Shown in pieces: positions 13,130 to 14,861 of a stretch of 14,861 bases of DNA. Made by a program: the position numbers and the translations under genes. Source of the stretch: UBA1081 sp964495345 (lineage in GTDB: Bacteria > Bacillota > Clostridia > Oscillospirales > Acutalibacteraceae); NCBI GenBank assembly GCA_964495345.1, contig CAZBVV010000039.1, positions 1 to 14,861 on the forward strand, given 5' to 3'. Below the pieces are notes generated by a model that worked only from the letters and a program-made list of their open reading frames with translations, was not told the origin of the DNA and made no database searches. Each line of letters starts with the position of its first letter. Positions within the stretch are counted from its first letter, which is position 1.

Positions 13130-14861
13130 TTATGCTACAATTCCAAGAAAGTTTTTAAGTATATTTATGAAATTCTCAAAGAATGCTTTGATTGAAGCAA
13201 AGAAGTTTTTAATTGAGCTAAAGAAATCTGTTTCCTCTTCCTCTGCTACATCTTCAATAACAGCATAATAGCTGAAGTGATTTGTTTCAAAGTAAACATA
13301 TCCGTCTTTATAGTGATATGTTTTCAGCTCTTCCATTGTGCCGTCGTCTGCGACATAATATACAACACACTTGTTCTGATTGTAGCCTCTCGGAAGCGGA
13401 ATTTTTACAAGAACCGTACCGTTGGGCTGTACTTTTTCTCCGTCGGCTGTAATGGAAATATCAAACATTGTAACCTTGTAATTACCCTGTTTATGGCTGA
13501 TGAGCTTGTATGCATCGCCTTCTTCAACGGGTGTTACTTCAATTTCAACTTTTGCATCGTCAAACGCTCCGTCAGGGAAAATTACTGATACACCTGTATC
13601 TTTATCTTCCTTTTCTTCGGAATTTTCAATTTCCAGACAGGGAATTTCGTAAGTACTCTTCACATCACCGCAATGTTCACACACTTCTCCGCCCTTACCT
13701 GGCTGTGAATATGTTGCAGGAGTAATTACTGTGTCAATGTAGTTATGTTCACAAATGGGTACAAATTTGAGATTATTTTCGTTTGCATATGTTTCTGCTG
13801 TACTGCCCTTGTATCCGTAAATTGTAAAATTCGGGTCAGGTTGCGGTTCATCATAAAATACCAATAACTGCTCGATTTGCTTAAAAATTTCCATTCCTTC
13901 TTCATGTTTACCTGCATAATATAAATCAATATATTCTTTATATATTGTTCTACATTCTGCTTTGTCTCCGGTTACGATCATTGTGGAATAACCTATTGAT
14001 TTTTCTTCAAGGATGACATCCTTATTATAAAGGGTTATATCACTCAGGAAAGGACAAGTATAAAATGCATATTCGCCAACAAACTCAATGTTTTCGGAAA
14101 GAAAAATACTGTCTAATGTTAAAGAACCCTCAAAAGTATAGGCACTGATTTCCTTAACACTTTCCGGAAGAACAAGATCAATTATACCTGTTTCTTTCCA
14201 ACCTGAATACAGATTTGCAGGGATTACCTCTATGCCATCGGGCAAAATAATTCCATCAAACGGAAGAGAATAACAACCGATAAACGGATATTCACATTTT
14301 TTTAAATTTTTTGGCAATTTTACAGAGTTAAGGTTTTGACAGACATAAAATGCATGACTAACAATTGTTGTTACACTATCCGCAATTATTATTGTTTCCA
14401 GATTATCGCAAGATTCAAATGCCATCTGTGCAATGCACACAGTTCCATCTTTTACAGTATATTCAGATGGGATTAAATTTTCATCTGCAGCAATTAAATA
14501 TTTACCAATATAAAGAACACCGTCCTCCCAAGTGGATTTGTCATTATAATAGGCAGTTTCTTGGAACGAAGAACGGGCTATGAATTCAATATCGTCAGAC
14601 AGTATAGTTATATCCGCAAGTCCGGTACAACCATCAAATGCATACCTACCAATACTTATAACTGAATCGGGAATTGTTATGCTTGTGAGAGATGTGCATC
14701 CACGAAATGCATAAGCACCAATACTTGTAACAGGATAACCCTCAATAGTATCGGGAATAGTAACATCACCGCTGATTGACTCATCACAGTCAGTAATAGT
14801 TACCTCACCGTTATTGATTTCATAGGTTAAGTAAGATGTAATGTCTTCTTCTGCAAAAGTT
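13130..14861 (-). CDS. BspA-type leucine-rich-repeat surface protein (5' end outside window)
   Basis: A partial gene: 576 residues are visible and the frame runs off the right edge. The first visible residues, TFAEED, look like the end of a signal-peptide cleavage site, so only about 25 residues are probably missing. BspA-like repeats of the form IPDSVISIGRYAFDGCTGL run from about 34 to 295. Next come a linker with GYKGSTAETYA, a Cys/His segment (CEH...CEHCGD, about 371-400) often seen in clostridial surface proteins, a beta-rich domain with a VPNGTVLVKIPLP-like core (the actual start of this stretch is QPNGTV), and an amphipathic Phe/Ile-rich tail FFSSIKNFFASIKAFFENF. Such proteins act outside the cell in adhesion or surface binding; no sortase or dockerin signal is seen. 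An internal GTG at 14440 is not a start because repeats continue upstream of it. It ends at a bidirectional terminator, convergent with the I42 gene. Confidence 0.9.
   Translation of the reverse strand, partial: TFAEEDITSYLTYEINNGEVTITDCDESISGDVTIPDTIEGYPVTSIGAYAFRGCTSLTSITIPDSVISIGRYAFDGCTGLADITILSDDIEFIARSSFQETAYYNDKSTWEDGVLYIGKYLIAADENLIPSEYTVKDGTVCIAQMAFESCDNLETIIIADSVTTIVSHAFYVCQNLNSVKLPKNLKKCEYPFIGCYSLPFDGIILPDGIEVIPANLYSGWKETGIIDLVLPESVKEISAYTFEGSLTLDSIFLSENIEFVGEYAFYTCPFLSDITLYNKDVILEEKSIGYSTMIVTGDKAECRTIYKEYIDLYYAGKHEEGMEIFKQIEQLLVFYDEPQPDPNFTIYGYKGSTAETYANENNLKFVPICEHNYIDTVITPATYSQPGKGGEVCEHCGDVKSTYEIPCLEIENSEEKEDKDTGVSVIFPDGAFDDAKVEIEVTPVEEGDAYKLISHKQGNYKVTMFDISITADGEKVQPNGTVLVKIPLPRGYNQNKCVVYYVADDGTMEELKTYHYKDGYVYFETNHFSYYAVIEDVAEEEETDFFSSIKNFFASIKAFFENFINILKNFLGIVA

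Noticed and set aside
14438..14440. GTG as start codon of the LRR protein
   Set aside because: The same frame continues upstream with typical BspA repeats to the window edge and what looks like a signal-peptide end, so the GTG is an internal valine codon.

Overview
The window looks like chromosome of a low-GC, Gram-positive anaerobe of the class Clostridia, most likely a gut or rumen Ruminococcaceae/Oscillospiraceae-type bacterium. This is inferred from the AT-rich coding, the strong AGGAGG-type ribosome binding sites, TTGACA/TATAAT promoters, a C-terminal dockerin domain, a BspA-type leucine-rich-repeat surface protein and a neutral-ceramidase-like secreted protein. No rRNA, tRNA, CRISPR array, integrase or insertion sequence was recognised. 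Eleven protein genes are supported, ten on the minus strand and one (12671-13057) on the plus strand.

Right part (about 7200-14861), secreted and surface proteins. From the right edge leftward: a leucine-rich-repeat surface protein whose start lies outside the window; a convergent small chagasin-like (family I42) cysteine-peptidase inhibitor with its own near-consensus promoter and terminator; a 1174-residue secreted protein with two metallophosphoesterase-like domains, an Fn3-like domain and a dockerin; and a neutral/alkaline ceramidase-like protein with a textbook sigma-A promoter and a strong terminator. The main surprise is that both metallophosphoesterase domains of the dockerin protein have lost most metal-binding residues (the GNH and GHxH motifs are gone in both), so it looks like a double pseudo-enzyme that may have become a binding or scaffolding protein.

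Left part (1-7060), one tightly packed minus-strand operon: an ECF sigma factor, a six-helix membrane protein overlapping it by 11 bp, an ABC ATPase overlapping that by 14 bp, a permease overlapping the ATPase by 4 bp, then three more permease-like proteins separated by 7-14 bp. All four permease-like proteins share a layout (TM1, large external domain, five C-terminal TMs) and a Y-[SC]-[SA]-K-x-G-R motif just after TM2, so they arose by tandem duplication. One ATPase serving four membrane subunits under an ECF sigma factor suggests a signal-controlled ABC exporter or envelope-stress system; the substrate cannot be read from the sequence. Several gene starts were moved downstream of the longest open frame because a ribosome binding site fixes them.

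Between the two parts (7061-7224) lie the ceramidase terminator, a perfect 18-bp palindrome with a 3-nt loop, and a possible ECF-type promoter motif ahead of the sigma gene.
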